Source: Desulfothermus okinawensis JCM 13304 (GTDB taxonomy: Bacteria; Desulfobacterota; Desulfovibrionia; Desulfovibrionales; Desulfothermaceae). Taken from it: a stretch of 64,000 bases of DNA. This document shows, piece after piece, positions 1-9,921 of this stretch; position 1 is the stretch's first letter, and the number at the start of each line of letters is the position of its first letter. The stretch lies in the NCBI GenBank assembly GCA_001311565.1, contig BBBM01000006.1:1-64000 (forward strand), given 5' to 3'. A model generated the notes under the pieces. It was not told the DNA's origin, made no database searches, and saw nothing but the letters and a program-made list of their open reading frames with translations. The position numbers and the translations under genes were made by a program.

Positions 1-1519
1 TCTTGTTTTACTTTGCTCACTGGAAAATATAGATAAAATTTTGTCCCTTTATTTAGTTCAGTCTCAAGGTCTATAAAGCCTTTGTTTTGTTTTACTAGAC
101 TGTATACAATTGAAAGCCCCATTCCTGTTCCTTTACCTATATCTTTTGTAGTAAAAAAAAGGTTCAAATATTTTTTTCAATTATATCTTCATAAATCCCA
201 CAACCTGTGTCCTTAACTAATATTAACACATAATTTCCTGGAGGAATCTCTTCATTTAATCTTGTCATCTTTTTTTTCTGTTAAGGTCAAGTTCTTTGCC
301 TCTATTACAATGGAACCCTTGTACTGTATGGCATCCCTGGCATTTATTACAAGGTTCATTAAAATCTGTTCCAGATGGGTTATATCTACATATATCTTAT
401 TTAATTCACTTGCTATATTAATTGAAAAATCAATATCTTCAGTAATAACCCTTCTCATAATTTTATAGAAATTCTCAAGAAATCTTTCCACATCTATAAC
501 CTGTCTTTTTTCTTGGACCTCCTCTACTAAACATTAAAAGTTGATTTGTAAGCTCTGAAGCCCTTTGTAAAGTGTCTTTGATTCCTGATATATATGGCCT
601 GACTTCCTGACAGGTTAATGTTTTTTTTATCGAGCATCTCTGTATGTCCATTTAGTATAGTGATGAGATTGTTAAAATCATGGGCAACTCCAGCTGCAAT
701 TCGTCCAAGAGATTCGAACTTTTGACTCTGTAGTAATTGTTTGTTTAGGTCATCTTTTTCCTTTTCAATCTTTTTTTCTCTCACTAATATCTCTTACCAC
801 TGCCAGTATTGCAGGTTTACCATTATAGTCAATTAAATTCGTATTTGTTTCAACAGGAAAGATTGTACCATCTTTTTTTTCTATCTATGGTCTCATATAA
901 CAAATTTTTTTTTCTTTTTTTAAAAGAGAAATGATCTTTTTTTTATATTGGGTAAGTTGTCACTTCCAGATAAATCAGATAGTTTAATATTTGAAAATTC
1001 TTCTTCTGTATACCCATACAACTCAAGACATTTTTTATTATATTCTAACAGATTAAAGTCCATATCAAATATCATTATGGCGTCATTTACATTATTAAAT
1101 ATATATTCGTACTTTTTCCCTAAAAATTTCGTCTCTGTCATATCAAAACCAAATGCAACAAATACAGGTTTATGCAAAGATAAATATTGCAAATAGATCC
1201 TGATGGGGTATGTGGAACCATCCTTTCTTTTGTGGATTACTTCAAAAGATATTTCATCTCTTTCTTTATTTTTTTAATTGTCTAAAATAACTATTTACCA
1301 AATCTTTTTTTTATATCAACCACAATATCACATGGTGACATGTTTTTCATTTCATCAGATGACATACCCATATTTTTACACACACTGTCATTAACATAGA
1401 TGAATTTATATGTCTCAGGATCCAGGACATAAATTTCACTTTTTACATTTTCCACTATTGCTATAAGACGTTCGCAATCTTCCATTGGATAAAAACCATT
1501 ACTTTTTTTCTCTACTCAT
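1..1519 (-). CDS. PAS-domain sensor histidine kinase, 3' end outside window
   Basis: Two N-terminal PAS-like segments (about 1485-1291 and 1192-920) and a PAS C-terminal segment (about 890-790) are followed by a HisKA H-box (GVAHDFNNLITIL, near 690), an N-box (LEQILMNLVINARDA, near 380) and a G2 box (GKGTGMGLSIVY, near 130). No transmembrane helix is visible, so it is probably a cytosolic kinase that phosphorylates a response regulator. The start at 1519 is chosen for the GGAA just upstream and gives MSREK once an A7 run is read as A6. It follows the MCP gene by 17 bases and so is probably the last gene of the chemosensory operon. About eight A/T-run shifts break the frame. The C-terminus runs off the window; a receiver domain could follow. 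Confidence 0.8.
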
Positions 1520-1536
1520 GGTTATTTCCTTTTCTT

Positions 1537-2785
1537 TTAGAAAAGCTCAATTGCTGGACCTTCATCCACAGATGAATGTCCTGATATAGTATTTTCATGT
1601 ATCTTTCTTTCTCCTGCCATTTTATATTTTTCTTTTAAAGCATCAGAAGATGGTATATCCAGATCTATTATAGCTTTTATATCTTCTTTTTCCAAAACAG
1701 TTATAAAGGATTTAAAAAAAATTTGATAGGGTCTGAAACTCTTCTTGTATGTTCTCTATCCTCTGTCTCACAATGTCCTGAAATTGAATAGAGGCAATGA
1801 CCTCTATTACCATATCCATTGCAACTTTTGTATGTTCCTGAACAGAATTTAAAATCCTGGCTCTTATTTCTGTTGATTTTTCACTTACTTTAAATATTTC
1901 ATCTATCTCATTAATAATATTTTCATATGTACCCTCTCTTTCAAGTTCTTTGGCTACATCTAAAAGCCCCTGAAATCTTTGTTCTGTTGTTTTAACAAGA
2001 CTGGAAATCTTTTCTGTCATCTTTATGGTGGTGATTCGTGATAGTTCAGCTAATTTATGTACCTCATCTGCAACCACAGCAAACCCCCTTCCTGCTTCAC
2101 CAGCCCTGGCAGCCTCAATAGCAGCATTTAAAGATAAAAGCTTTGTTCTATCAGCGATATCCTTTACCTCTTCTATTAATCCGTCTAAAGACTTCACCTC
2201 TCCCATTATACTAACAACACCCTCTATATTTGTTTTTATATTATTCAACCCTTGGGACATTGTTGTCTTCATATCATTTAATACTTCTTCAATGGTCCTT
2301 GCCTTAGATCCTGCTTTTTCACTTACCAAATTTTCTAACTCTTTAACGCCTGATAAAACAATATCCAATATCTTATTCACAGATTCCTCTAATTCATTTA
2401 ATCTGGATACAATATCTGATGCAGTGTCTTCAGTTATTTGTATTATCTCATCATCTTGGTTAAACATTATATTTGTAATATTTATTATTTCTTGTGAAAG
2501 TCTTTTGATATACCCTTTGATATCTTTATAATTTTCTTCCAGATGTAGAATTTGATCTTTTAATCCTTTTTTTTCTTGTTTAATAATCTTTATGGTATCC
2601 TTTAATTTACTTATTTCCCCCTCTATTATCTTTAAATTATTTAATAAATTTTCTAAAAATTCATTTTTATCTATTTTATCTATATTATGGATTTCTTCGC
2701 ATAAATTTAGCGGCATATTTTTAGTATCTACTAGATTTAAATGAATGGAATTATCACTTAATAGTTTATTTAACTGTATCATCAA
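1537..2785 (-). CDS. Soluble methyl-accepting chemotaxis protein
   Basis: This is a chemoreceptor-type signalling protein of about 415 aa. The first 120 residues are predicted coiled coil with no transmembrane segment, so it is cytoplasmic. The central part carries the MCP hairpin tip ([20 protein letters not shown]), the CheA/CheW contact region. Near the C-terminus is the motif [16 protein letters not shown], typical of one class of soluble receptors. An A8/T8 run at about 1719-1726 ends the frame early; read as 7 it continues to ...EGPAIELF and a stop at 1537. It lies 14 bases after the small membrane protein gene and 17 bases before the kinase gene. No ligand-binding domain is recognised. 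Confidence 0.85.
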
Positions 2786-2798
2786 GGATTGTATGGAC

Positions 2799-3020
2799 TT
2801 ACAAATTTTTTTTATATTTTTCTTCCTCTAACTTTTCCATTTCATCTTCTTCTTTAAATTTTTTTTCCCATAAAACTAAAGGATATAAGAAATATAAAAA
2901 AATACCTATACAAGTTATATAAAAAGTATATGTGTGATAATTTACATAAACATAATACACTACTATCCCCATAATAAAAGAAACTGTACAACGCATTAAA
3001 TTTAAAAAAAATTCTTTCAT
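2799..3020 (-). CDS. Small two-helix membrane protein of unknown function
   Basis: This 73-aa protein has two hydrophobic stretches (about residues 8-26 and 30-50) and a charged, Glu/Lys-rich C-terminal tail. The start at 3020 has an AAGGAAA ribosome site. It is wedged between the CheY-like gene and the soluble MCP gene in the same direction, so it is probably co-transcribed. I do not recognise a family. A T8 run near the start is in frame as given. The gene could be spurious, but spacing and ribosome site support it. Confidence 0.5.
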   Translation of the reverse strand: MKEFFLNLMRCTVSFIMGIVVYYVYVNYHTYTFYITCIGIFLYFLYPLVLWEKKFKEEDEMEKLEEEKYKKNL

Positions 3021-3068
3021 TGGGATTTCCTTTTTTTAAATGTTTAGCCACCATAGGTATCCTCCCTA

Positions 3069-3437
3069 TTATGGCAACACCTTTTTTTACAACAGCCAGA
3101 AGGTCATTTGGCTTAACTGGTTTTACCAACCAGCCAGTTGCTCCTGCCTTTTTTGCCTCCTGTCTTTTTTCCTGTTTGGATTCTGTGGTGAGCATCAGTA
3201 TTGGCAGAAATCTAAATCCAGGTTTTTTCCTAACCTCTTTTATAAAAGTTATTCCATCCATAATAGGCATGTTTAGATCCGTGATTATAAGATCTGGCTT
3301 TTTGCCAGAGCTCAGTTTGCTCAGGGCCTCTTTCCCATTTTTTTGCCTTTTCCACTTCATAGCCAGACCTTTTTAACACCCCTTCCATGCTCATAAGTAT
3401 TGTTGCAGAATCATCAACCAAGAGAATTTTTTTTCAT
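3069..3437 (-). CDS. CheY/PilH-like single-domain response regulator
   Basis: The protein is a receiver domain of about 121 aa. After frame repair it starts MKKILLVDDS, has the phospho-acceptor region LIITDLNMPIMDG, the conserved Thr in LMLTTES and the Lys in LVKPVKP, and ends VVKKVLP, a usual PilH/CheY ending. The start at 3437 follows AAAGGAG. Three A/T-run errors (about 3427-3434, 3338-3344 and 3092-3098) create false frames; without the last correction the reading runs on into the next gene. It probably takes phosphate from the CheA encoded upstream and either drives output or acts as a phosphate sink. Confidence 0.85.
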
Positions 3438-3453
3438 GGTGAACTCCTTTGGT

Positions 3454-4231
3454 TTAAAAGGAATTATAATTATCCGTTATTTCCCGTGCCCAGAACTCTT
3501 CTATTTCCTCACATAAAAGATAATAATCCATTGCACCTGCACTTTTTGGTGCAAAGTATCTAACAGGTTTTCCTGAATTAAATGCCTCTGCCAGTCTTAT
3601 ATTGCTCCTTATACCCCTGAGTATTTTTCTAGGGCCAAACACTTTGGTTATATCCTTTATCACCTCTTTGTGCATATTATATCTTCTGTCATACATAACA
3701 GGCACAAGACCAAGTAATTTTAATTTTTTTATTGTACCTAGTTGCAATTTTATAAAATAATGAACTCATCTGTTTAACCCCAATTGCAGCAAGAAAATGG
3801 GGCAAAAATGGAATAATTATTCCCTTTGATGCGCAAAGTGCAGATATTAAAAAGATATCTAAAGTGGGTGGTGTGTCAATAATTATTCTTTGAAACTCAT
3901 TTAGTTTTATCAAGACATTATAGAGCGTTAATTCATAGAATTTCCCCTGTTTATTTATAAAATGTGTATTTGCTGGGGATATATATAGATTTTCAAAATC
4001 AGTCTCATATATGGCCTGGTAAAAATCAAAGTCCTGTTTTTCAAAAATATCATGTGCAAAATATTTTATTTTTCTAAAATCCACGCCAAGTCCATAGCCT
4101 GCATGTCCCTGGGTATCCAGATCAATTAAAAGGGTCTTATGTCCCCTTGCTGCCATCTCAGCTGCAAGGTTTACTGCTGTTGTGGTTTTACCAGTGCCTC
4201 CCTTTCTATTTGCCACAGAAATTATTAGCAT
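3454..4231 (-). CDS. ParA/MinD-family ATPase of the chemosensory locus
   Basis: The N-terminus has a deviant Walker A (KGGTGKTTTAVNLA), followed by LLIDLDTQGHAGYG and the Walker B-like IIIDTPP, defining a ParA-type ATPase of about 258 aa. An A7 run near 3724-3730 splits it; read as A6 the halves join as NKKLKLLGLVPVMYDRR. ParA homologues encoded in che clusters (ParC, PpfA) position receptor arrays in the cell, and the location between cheA and a cheY suggests the same role here. The start MLIISVANRKGG at 4231 is preferred over an upstream GTG because homologues start just before the beta strand leading to the P-loop. Confidence 0.85.
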
Positions 4232-4332
4232 ATAATGCTCTCTTTTGTGTAATAACCCCACTCATCACTGATCTTTAAAAAAATCATCTATCTCCCTTAA
4301 CTTCGCTGATTTAAGCGTAAATTTATCCTTAT

Positions 4333-4566
4333 CTATCCTGTATTGTTACTCAAATATTCCGTGATTAAATCTTTATAAAAATCGTCTCCTGGCATTGCTG
4401 AAATCTCAGGCTTAAAATACAAAATGGACTGAACAAGGGCTGTGTGCATATATTCCAGGTTTTCCAGGTTAATTTGTGGATCCTTTGTGCTTTTCAACCA
4501 CTCTACAAAACTTTCTGCCTCTTCCACAGTGCATTGATCTTCAAAAAAAAGCAACATTTCCCTCAT
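4333..4566 (-). CDS. 77-aa protein of the chemosensory operon, possibly STAS-like
   Basis: This is a short acidic protein with no frame break. It begins four bases after the cheA stop, so it is translationally close to CheA. The stretch LENLEYMHTALVQSILYF resembles the conserved strand-helix of small STAS-like proteins (a Leu-rich strand followed by HTA-LxQ), but this is weak and based on memory. The about 100 bases that follow, up to parA, contain an open stretch without a start codon. Its function is unknown; the position suggests an accessory role in array positioning or signalling. Confidence 0.55.
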   Translation of the reverse strand: MREMLLFFEDQCTVEEAESFVEWLKSTKDPQINLENLEYMHTALVQSILYFKPEISAMPGDDFYKDLITEYLSNNTG

Positions 4567-4569
4567 ACC

Positions 4570-7342
4570 TTATAGCCATCTTATAAGCTCCTTTGGATTT
4601 AATATAAGTAACACACGACCATCTCCAAGCAAAGTCGCCCCTGAATACAAGGAGTATTTTTGCATGGCGCCTTCCAGGGGCTTTAAGACAATATCAATTC
4701 CTTCATGGAATTTATCCACAATGAGACCAAATTCTGTTTTCTCCATTGTCAGGATTAAAATAGCCATTTCATCTTCATCACCAATGTTTTCCTCTAGTTC
4801 AGAATATTTTCTCCCTTGATCTGACACTTCTTCAATCCCAAGTACACTGCGCAAATTATATATTGGGATTATTCTGTTTCTCAAGACAATTACTTCTTTG
4901 TCTTTTACCTTATGGATTTCAGAAGAGGGTATCTTTACTGTTTCTGATACATTTTCAATTGGAACCCCAAAAAAATTCACCACCAACCTCTATCATTAAA
5001 ATCCTTGTAACAGCCATGGATAGAGGCAGACTCAGAGTAATTGTAGTGCCTTTTTGCGGCTCAGACCTAATCTTCACACTGCCACCAACCTCTTCCACCA
5101 TGGCACGAACAACATCCATGCCCACTCCCCTTCCTGAAACATCTGTAACCTTTTTTTGCAGTGGATAGACCTGGGGCAAATATTAGATCAAGGGCCTGTT
5201 CATTACTCAACTTGCCAAGACTTTCTTCATCAATAAGCCCTTTTTCATATGCCTTTTGCTTCACTTTCTCCACATCTATCCCCCTACCATCATCTCTCAC
5301 TTCTATTACCACCTGATCCTCTAATTGATGGGCAGCCAAAATAATATGCCCTTCCTCTTCTTTCCCACACGCCACTCTCTCATCAGGGGATTCTATGCCA
5401 TGATCAAGGCTATTTCTTATAAGATGTACCAGGGGATCTGTCATTTTCTCCAGGACATTTTTATCTGCCGTGTTTCTTCTCCTTCTATTGTAAGTTTTAC
5501 CTTTTTGTTTAAGGAACGGGATATATCCCTCACAAGCCTTGGAAATCTTTGAAACACATGGGATACAGGGATCATCCTTATCTGCATTACAATTCCTTGA
5601 ATTTCTTCGCAAATACGATTTATAGTAGCATACTGACCCTTTAGTTCCCTTCCAAGTTCCCTGCTTTTAAATTCTTCTTCAGCCCTACGAGCCAGATAGG
5701 GCAATGCATTCTTAGCAACAACAAGCTCACTCACCAGATCCATCAAAGAATCTATCTGCTCCTGATCCACTTTTAACACCTTTACTTCAGTCTTTATCTG
5801 GGGATGATGTATTCTGGAATCCTTTGATATGGGGGGGGATATTCTTGTTTGATTTTTAGTTACAGTCTCTCTTTTTTTCACATTTATTTTCTTCAGATGA
5901 AATTTCACTGGAAATATCAACCGCTTGTTCTTTAAATAAAAAATCCATCCTGGATAGTAAATTCTGTTTTGTTTCTTTTGCAAGCTCATAAGAAAAATTT
6001 TCCATGAGATTATCTATCTGCTGTAAAACAGCATGTGCCACATCTTCATATCCACAGGAAGACAATATATTTGTTAACATATTTTTTTATACTCTTAAGC
6101 TGACCTGGTTTTATTTTTTTCATCACACTCAAGTTCCAGAAGTTCTACCTGTTTTTTTATTATATCTTTCAGTACATCATCCACTGGAATCTTTTTTTAT
6201 TTCTGAAAATTCTTTTATTTTTTTCTTTGCTTTTATCTTGAGTTTCATCACAAACAATATTTTCTGCGTCCCTATCTTCAGGAACAACAAATTCATGGGA
6301 TTTAATAGATTGTATAAGAGATTTTATCCACTTAACTGGAAGGGGAGGTGATTTTGAAATACCTATCTCTAGAAAACTCAATGCAGCATATTCATAACTA
6401 GTTTCAGATATAATCTCCTTTACAACTTTAATGGCATCAAGGAGTTCATCTAACTCACCTTGTTCCACCAGCCTCATTGCATCCTCAACAAATAATTCCA
6501 GGTGTTCATTAAATACAATATCCCCACATGGACACAAAAGTGCAAATATAGTTATTGGAAATATATTTATTTCATCTAAAACATAAGCAAAATGTTCTTC
6601 TAGCTCTTCTGATGGAGCAGAGCTTATCATTGAAAACTTTAATATACATTTAAAAGGATCAAAATCTTCTCTATCTATATCAATAAGTCCACATGAAAAT
6701 CCCTGTAAAAAAAGGAGTTTTCTTTACAGTTATTACAGGATCATCCCCTGTGAAAAAACAATTTTCATTGGGTTCATAAGTTATTAAGTTCAGTTGAACA
6801 TCCCAATCTGGTGCATCCTTTATTATTGCCAGTCTATGTTTTACAGGGATATGGGTCACTGCATCTAAAATTTCCTGGGTAATCTCAGGAGCTTTAGCTC
6901 TATGTTCCAGCTCAGTATCTGCAAGCTCTTTGGATATATCAGGGGCCTTTGGTGTAATATCCTTTGATATGGCTAAAAGCCTTTGTTTTAATTTATTACT
7001 ATATTCCTCAGCATCTGGACCCAATTTTTCTTCAGACTCTAATTCGTCCATCCATATATTAATTTGATCCAGGATATCTAAAAACACATCTACCACATCA
7101 GGAGTTAGGGTAAATTCCCCATCCCTTGCCTTATCCAGGATATTTTCTGCCTCATGTACTAATTCTGTTAAAGGAGTTAATTCAAATACTCCTGAAGAAC
7201 CCTTTATTGTGTGCATTGATCTGAAAAGACTATTTAATATGTCAGGGTCATCTGGATTTTCCTCTAATTTCAAAAAATCAGAGCTCGCCTGTTGAACCAG
7301 ATCCCTTGTTTCTTCTATAAATTGTGCAAGTAAATTATCCAT
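4570..7342 (-). CDS. cheA: Chemotaxis histidine kinase CheA
   Basis: The protein has about 920 aa after joining seven or more frames. Domains in order are an HPt domain with phospho-His in RSMHTIKGSSG (about residue 44), a long middle region without a recognised fold, a dimerisation helix pair (VSELVVAKNALP), the ATPase with N-box HLIRNSLDHGIE, G1 DDGRGID and G2 GRGVGMDVV, and a C-terminal CheW-like domain ending LILNPKELIRWL. It autophosphorylates under receptor control and passes phosphate to CheY and CheB. Most breaks are A/T-run insertions; one near 5470 instead needs an extra base (ACGGCA read as ACGGGCA gives EETRADKNVLEK). CheY lies upstream and the 77-aa gene downstream. Confidence 0.93.
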
Positions 7343-7404
7343 GTATTGCCCCCTTAGAATATTGATTTGGATATTAGGTGCTGGGTTTTGGCAAAATTCA
7401 GCAT

Positions 7405-7782
7405 CTAATCCCCAATATTACCCAACAACCCCCTTACAATTGACTCCAGCACATGAGGTTTTACTGGTTTAACAAGATAATAGTTTGCACCTGACTCATA
7501 TGCCTTTATTTTATCCTTAACATCTGATTCAGTGGAAACCATTATTGCGGGTATATCAGAAATTTCTTCATTTGAACGCATTTCCTTTAAAAAGGAGTAG
7601 CCATCCATAACAGGCATGTTTATATCCACAAATACAAGGGCTACTTTTTCTTTTAAAATCTTTTCAAGGGCTTCCATTCCATTTATGGCTTCATCTGTAT
7701 CAATCCCCAGTTTTTCCAGCAAACCTTGATGATACTTTCTTACAGTGGGAGCATCGTCTACCACTAACACCTTTTTATTCAT
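7405..7782 (-). CDS. CheY-like response regulator
   Basis: This is an intact 125-aa receiver domain. It has the acidic pocket VVDDAP, the phospho-acceptor Asp in LVFVDINMPVMDG, the conserved Ser/Thr in IMVSTES and the Lys in LVKPVKP. It lies between cheR and cheA, spaced 20 and 62 bases, in the same operon. It probably receives phosphate from CheA. With the second receiver gene at 3069-3437, the locus has two stand-alone CheY proteins, as in Pil-Chp-type systems where one drives output and one resets. Confidence 0.9.
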   Translation of the reverse strand: MNKKVLVVDDAPTVRKYHQGLLEKLGIDTDEAINGMEALEKILKEKVALVFVDINMPVMDGYSFLKEMRSNEEISDIPAIMVSTESDVKDKIKAYESGANYYLVKPVKPHVLESIVRGLLGNIGD

Positions 7783-7801
7783 AAAATCCCCCTGATTAAT
7801 C

Positions 7802-8641
7802 TTAATATGGCTTTTGATAGGCTATACAATTTTGAAATTTTCGCACCTTAAACAAAGAACATATCCTGCTCATGGACTCAGAATGTCCAAGAAAGATGAA
7901 CCCCCCTGGATTTAAGCTGTCATAAAAACTGTTTGCTACTTTTGCCCTGGCCTTATCATCAAAATATATTAAAAGATTGCGACAGAATATCACATCAAAA
8001 TACCTCATCTTTTTTTGTTTCAAGCACATTGAAGACATTTACCCGCTTAAATTCTATGGCATCTCTTATATCCTCGGTTAGTTGGTATTTACCTTCACCA
8101 AGGGATTTAAAATATTTTTTTAATCAAAGTGCGTGGCAATTGTTTTATTGACCTGGTTCCATAAATCCCCTTTTTGGCTTTTTCCAGGGCATTTGTATCT
8201 ATATCTGAGGCAACTATTTCAACGTCAAATTTATCAATATCTGGCCAATATTCCAGAAGATATATGGCAATAGAATATGGTTCTTCTCCTGTGGAACAGG
8301 GAATTGACCATATTCGTATAAGATTTTCCCTTTTACTTTCACATATCTCAGGAAGCACTTCTTCAACCAAACACTTAAACTGGTATTCTTCTCTAAAAAA
8401 AATATGTCTCATTAACTGTCATGAGATTGACCAGATTCTCAAATTCCTTACCACTTCTGTCAAATCTGAGATATATAAAATAAGAACGAAAATCCTTATA
8501 ACCTGTGGCCTTGATTCGCTCTATAAGTCTCTTGTCCACAAAATATCTCTTTGAATTTCCAAAATAAATACCTGTTTTTTTGTAAAAATATTCTCTAAAT
8601 TTTTCAAAGTCGTGATCTGTTATTACAATATCATCCTGCAT
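7802..8641 (-). CDS. cheR: CheR chemoreceptor methyltransferase
   Basis: The protein has about 278 aa in three frame pieces. The N-terminal helical domain reads into MTVNETYFFREEYQF; the SAM-binding part has the motif IWSIPCSTGEEPYSIAI, followed by VEIVASDIDTNALEKA and FDVIFCRNLLIYFD, all diagnostic of CheR. It methylates glutamates on the MCPs encoded in the locus, opposing CheB. A/T runs at about 8396-8402, 8114-8121 and 8008-8014 break the frame. It is the first gene after the Rpn insertion, so its original transcript with cheB has probably been altered. Confidence 0.92.
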
Positions 8642-8654
8642 GTAGGTACTCCCT

Positions 8655-8761
8655 AACCCGGGTTGTCAAAACCTGGGTTAACTATTAGAACAATTTTAAT
8701 TTAATATTCTCTTTCTACCCCCTAGTTTAGTATTTAGTATTTTGATAAATCGGAGGGTTAA
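8655..8761. repeat. Repeat-rich left flank of the Rpn gene
   Basis: AACCCGGGTT (8655-8664) and AACCTGGGTT (8670-8679) lie five bases apart. At 8739-8761 is ATTTTGATAAAT followed by CGGAGGGTTAA. Both kinds of motif recur on the other side of the Rpn gene (9876-9887 and 9901-9921), and the second also recurs inverted at 21181-21201. The flanks may mark a mobile cassette or a dispersed intergenic repeat; which one is not decided by the sequence. Confidence 0.5.
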
Positions 8762-8801
8762 TTACATTAAAAGGGTTATTATTGTTACTTTTTATGATAA
8801 A

Positions 8802-9122
8802 TCACTTATCGCTAACCCTTAAAAATTCCTCTATCTCCTTTATATCTCTGGATTTAAGCACCAATCTGTTGAGTTTCTTTAGTGTGTCTTTGCTCTCTAT
8901 TTTATTTATCTTTTCTCTTAACCTCTTGGGCACATTGTCAAACTTTAGCTCAATACCCTCTATGATCATAGTGCGCATTGCATATATCATCCCTTCCTGA
9001 ATACCATGTTGCCTGCCTTGCTGAATCCCCTGCTGGATTCCCTGTTGTATTCCCTGCTGGATTCCCTGTTGTATTCCCTGCTGGATTCCCTGTTGTATCC
9101 ATTTTTGAGCCAATGACGGCAT
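8802..9122 (-). CDS. Predicted intragenic short product of the Rpn gene (RpnS-like)
   Basis: An in-frame ATG at 9122-9120 is preceded by AGGAGGTGA (9135-9127), a near-perfect ribosome site with five bases between it and the ATG. Translation would give a 106-aa protein starting MPSLAQKWIQQG that contains the GIQQ repeats and the C-terminal domain but not the nuclease. In E. coli, Rpn genes encode such C-terminal short proteins (RpnS) from internal starts, and these neutralise the full nuclease. The ribosome site is seen here; the antitoxin role is inferred from that family. Confidence 0.6.
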   Translation of the reverse strand: MPSLAQKWIQQGIQQGIQQGIQQGIQQGIQQGIQQGRQHGIQEGMIYAMRTMIIEGIELKFDNVPKRLREKINKIESKDTLKKLNRLVLKSRDIKEIEEFLRVSDK

Positions 9123-9840
9123 ACTATCACCTCCTATTCCTTCTAATATCTCCTCTAATTCCTCCTCTGATGCCTCACTTCCTGCTGATATATACTCTAA
9201 AACTAACATCAATCTATTCTTATCTATACTGTACACCTTCTTTAATACAGGTGTTAATGACTCCTTTAAACCTCTTATCTCATCAAATATGTGTTTCATG
9301 CATAAAAGGCCTGCGCTTAAAAACAAGTTCACTCCTATATCCAATATTTCTTTATCCTTATATAAATTGGTATCAAACAATACCACCTTAAAATCTACCA
9401 GATACTCTTTTATTTCCTCTGGTACATCAAAATAGTCTGAAAACCTGACTGGTAAATTGTATCTCTTCCTGCCATGATAAAAAAATAACTGGAATTATAG
9501 GCCTTGGCCCCTTACCCCTCTCCATATCCTTCTTCCACATCACCACAAGATAGCTCAATATCTGAATCAATACACGCCTGTCTGGATAGGACTTGTGTTC
9601 AAATACAAAATATAGCTCACCTTCTCTTTTGCCAAATTTGCATCTTACTGCTATATCCAGATAATACCTCTTATATTCCTCATCACTCTTCTCACTATCT
9701 ATTATCTCAACACTGTCTAAATTTATGTGTCTTACCAGAGATTGTGGCAAAAATTCCCTTATAAAATCCCTTACATTCCTCTTATCGCCAAATAGCTTCT
9801 TGAAAAATGTGTCATGGGGACGAGTAACCCTTATATCCAT
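8802..9840 (-). CDS. Rpn-family PD-(D/E)XK nuclease (RpnA/YhgA-like transposase-type)
   Basis: The protein has about 345 aa once one A7 run near 9480 is read as A6. The N-terminus RVTRPHDTFFKKLFGDK and the catalytic-type segment YYLDIAVRCKF...FVFEHKS (Asp, then Glu-x-Lys-like) are typical of the recombination-promoting nuclease family. The C-terminal third starts with seven GIQQ-type repeats and ends in a basic helical tail. E. coli Rpn proteins promote DNA recombination and can act in phage defence. The gene interrupts the che operon between the HEAT and cheR genes, is flanked by short repeats and shares no role with its neighbours, so acquisition by transfer is likely. Confidence 0.88.
9001..9102 (-). 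repeat. 12/24-bp tandem repeat encoding GIQQ
   Basis: The units GGAATCCAGCAG and GGAATACAACAG alternate, giving a 24-bp period, and encode a run of GIQQ tetrapeptides in the Rpn protein. As units are multiples of three, copy-number change alters linker length without breaking the frame. The low-complexity DNA also creates a spurious open frame on the opposite strand. Confidence 0.85.
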
Positions 9841-9875
9841 GTCATTTATTTCCTATCCATGCCAGTTTTTTAAGT

Positions 9876-9921
9876 ACCTGGGTTAACATATTGGTTTAGC
9901 ATTTTGATAAATCAGGGTTAA
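9876..9921. repeat. Right flank repeat of the Rpn gene
   Basis: ACCTGGGTTAAC (9876-9887) matches the end of the left repeat at 8671-8682, and ATTTTGATAAATCAGGGTTAA (split as ATTTTGATAAA plus TCAGGGTTAA, 9901-9921) matches 8739-8761 apart from a two-base gap. The element overlaps the end of the HEAT gene and supplies its last codons (NPDLSKC). Confidence 0.5.

Noticed and set aside
2854-3360. CheY fused to a hydrophobic C-terminal domain
   Set aside because: The fusion appears only because of one extra A at 3092-3098; with it removed the receiver ends VVKKVLP and the membrane protein has its own start.
4235-4333. Open stretch ending KLREIDDFFKDQ between the 77-aa gene and parA
   Set aside because: No start codon or ribosome site; too short to call, although it could be the true end of a longer 77-aa protein.
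9001-9102. Short direct repeats suggesting a CRISPR array
   Set aside because: The units are contiguous 12-mers without spacers and lie inside a coding frame.
8978-9391. Open frame on the plus strand with VVFPAGFP repeats
   Set aside because: It is the shadow of the GIQQ repeat in the Rpn gene; no ribosome site and no family resemblance.
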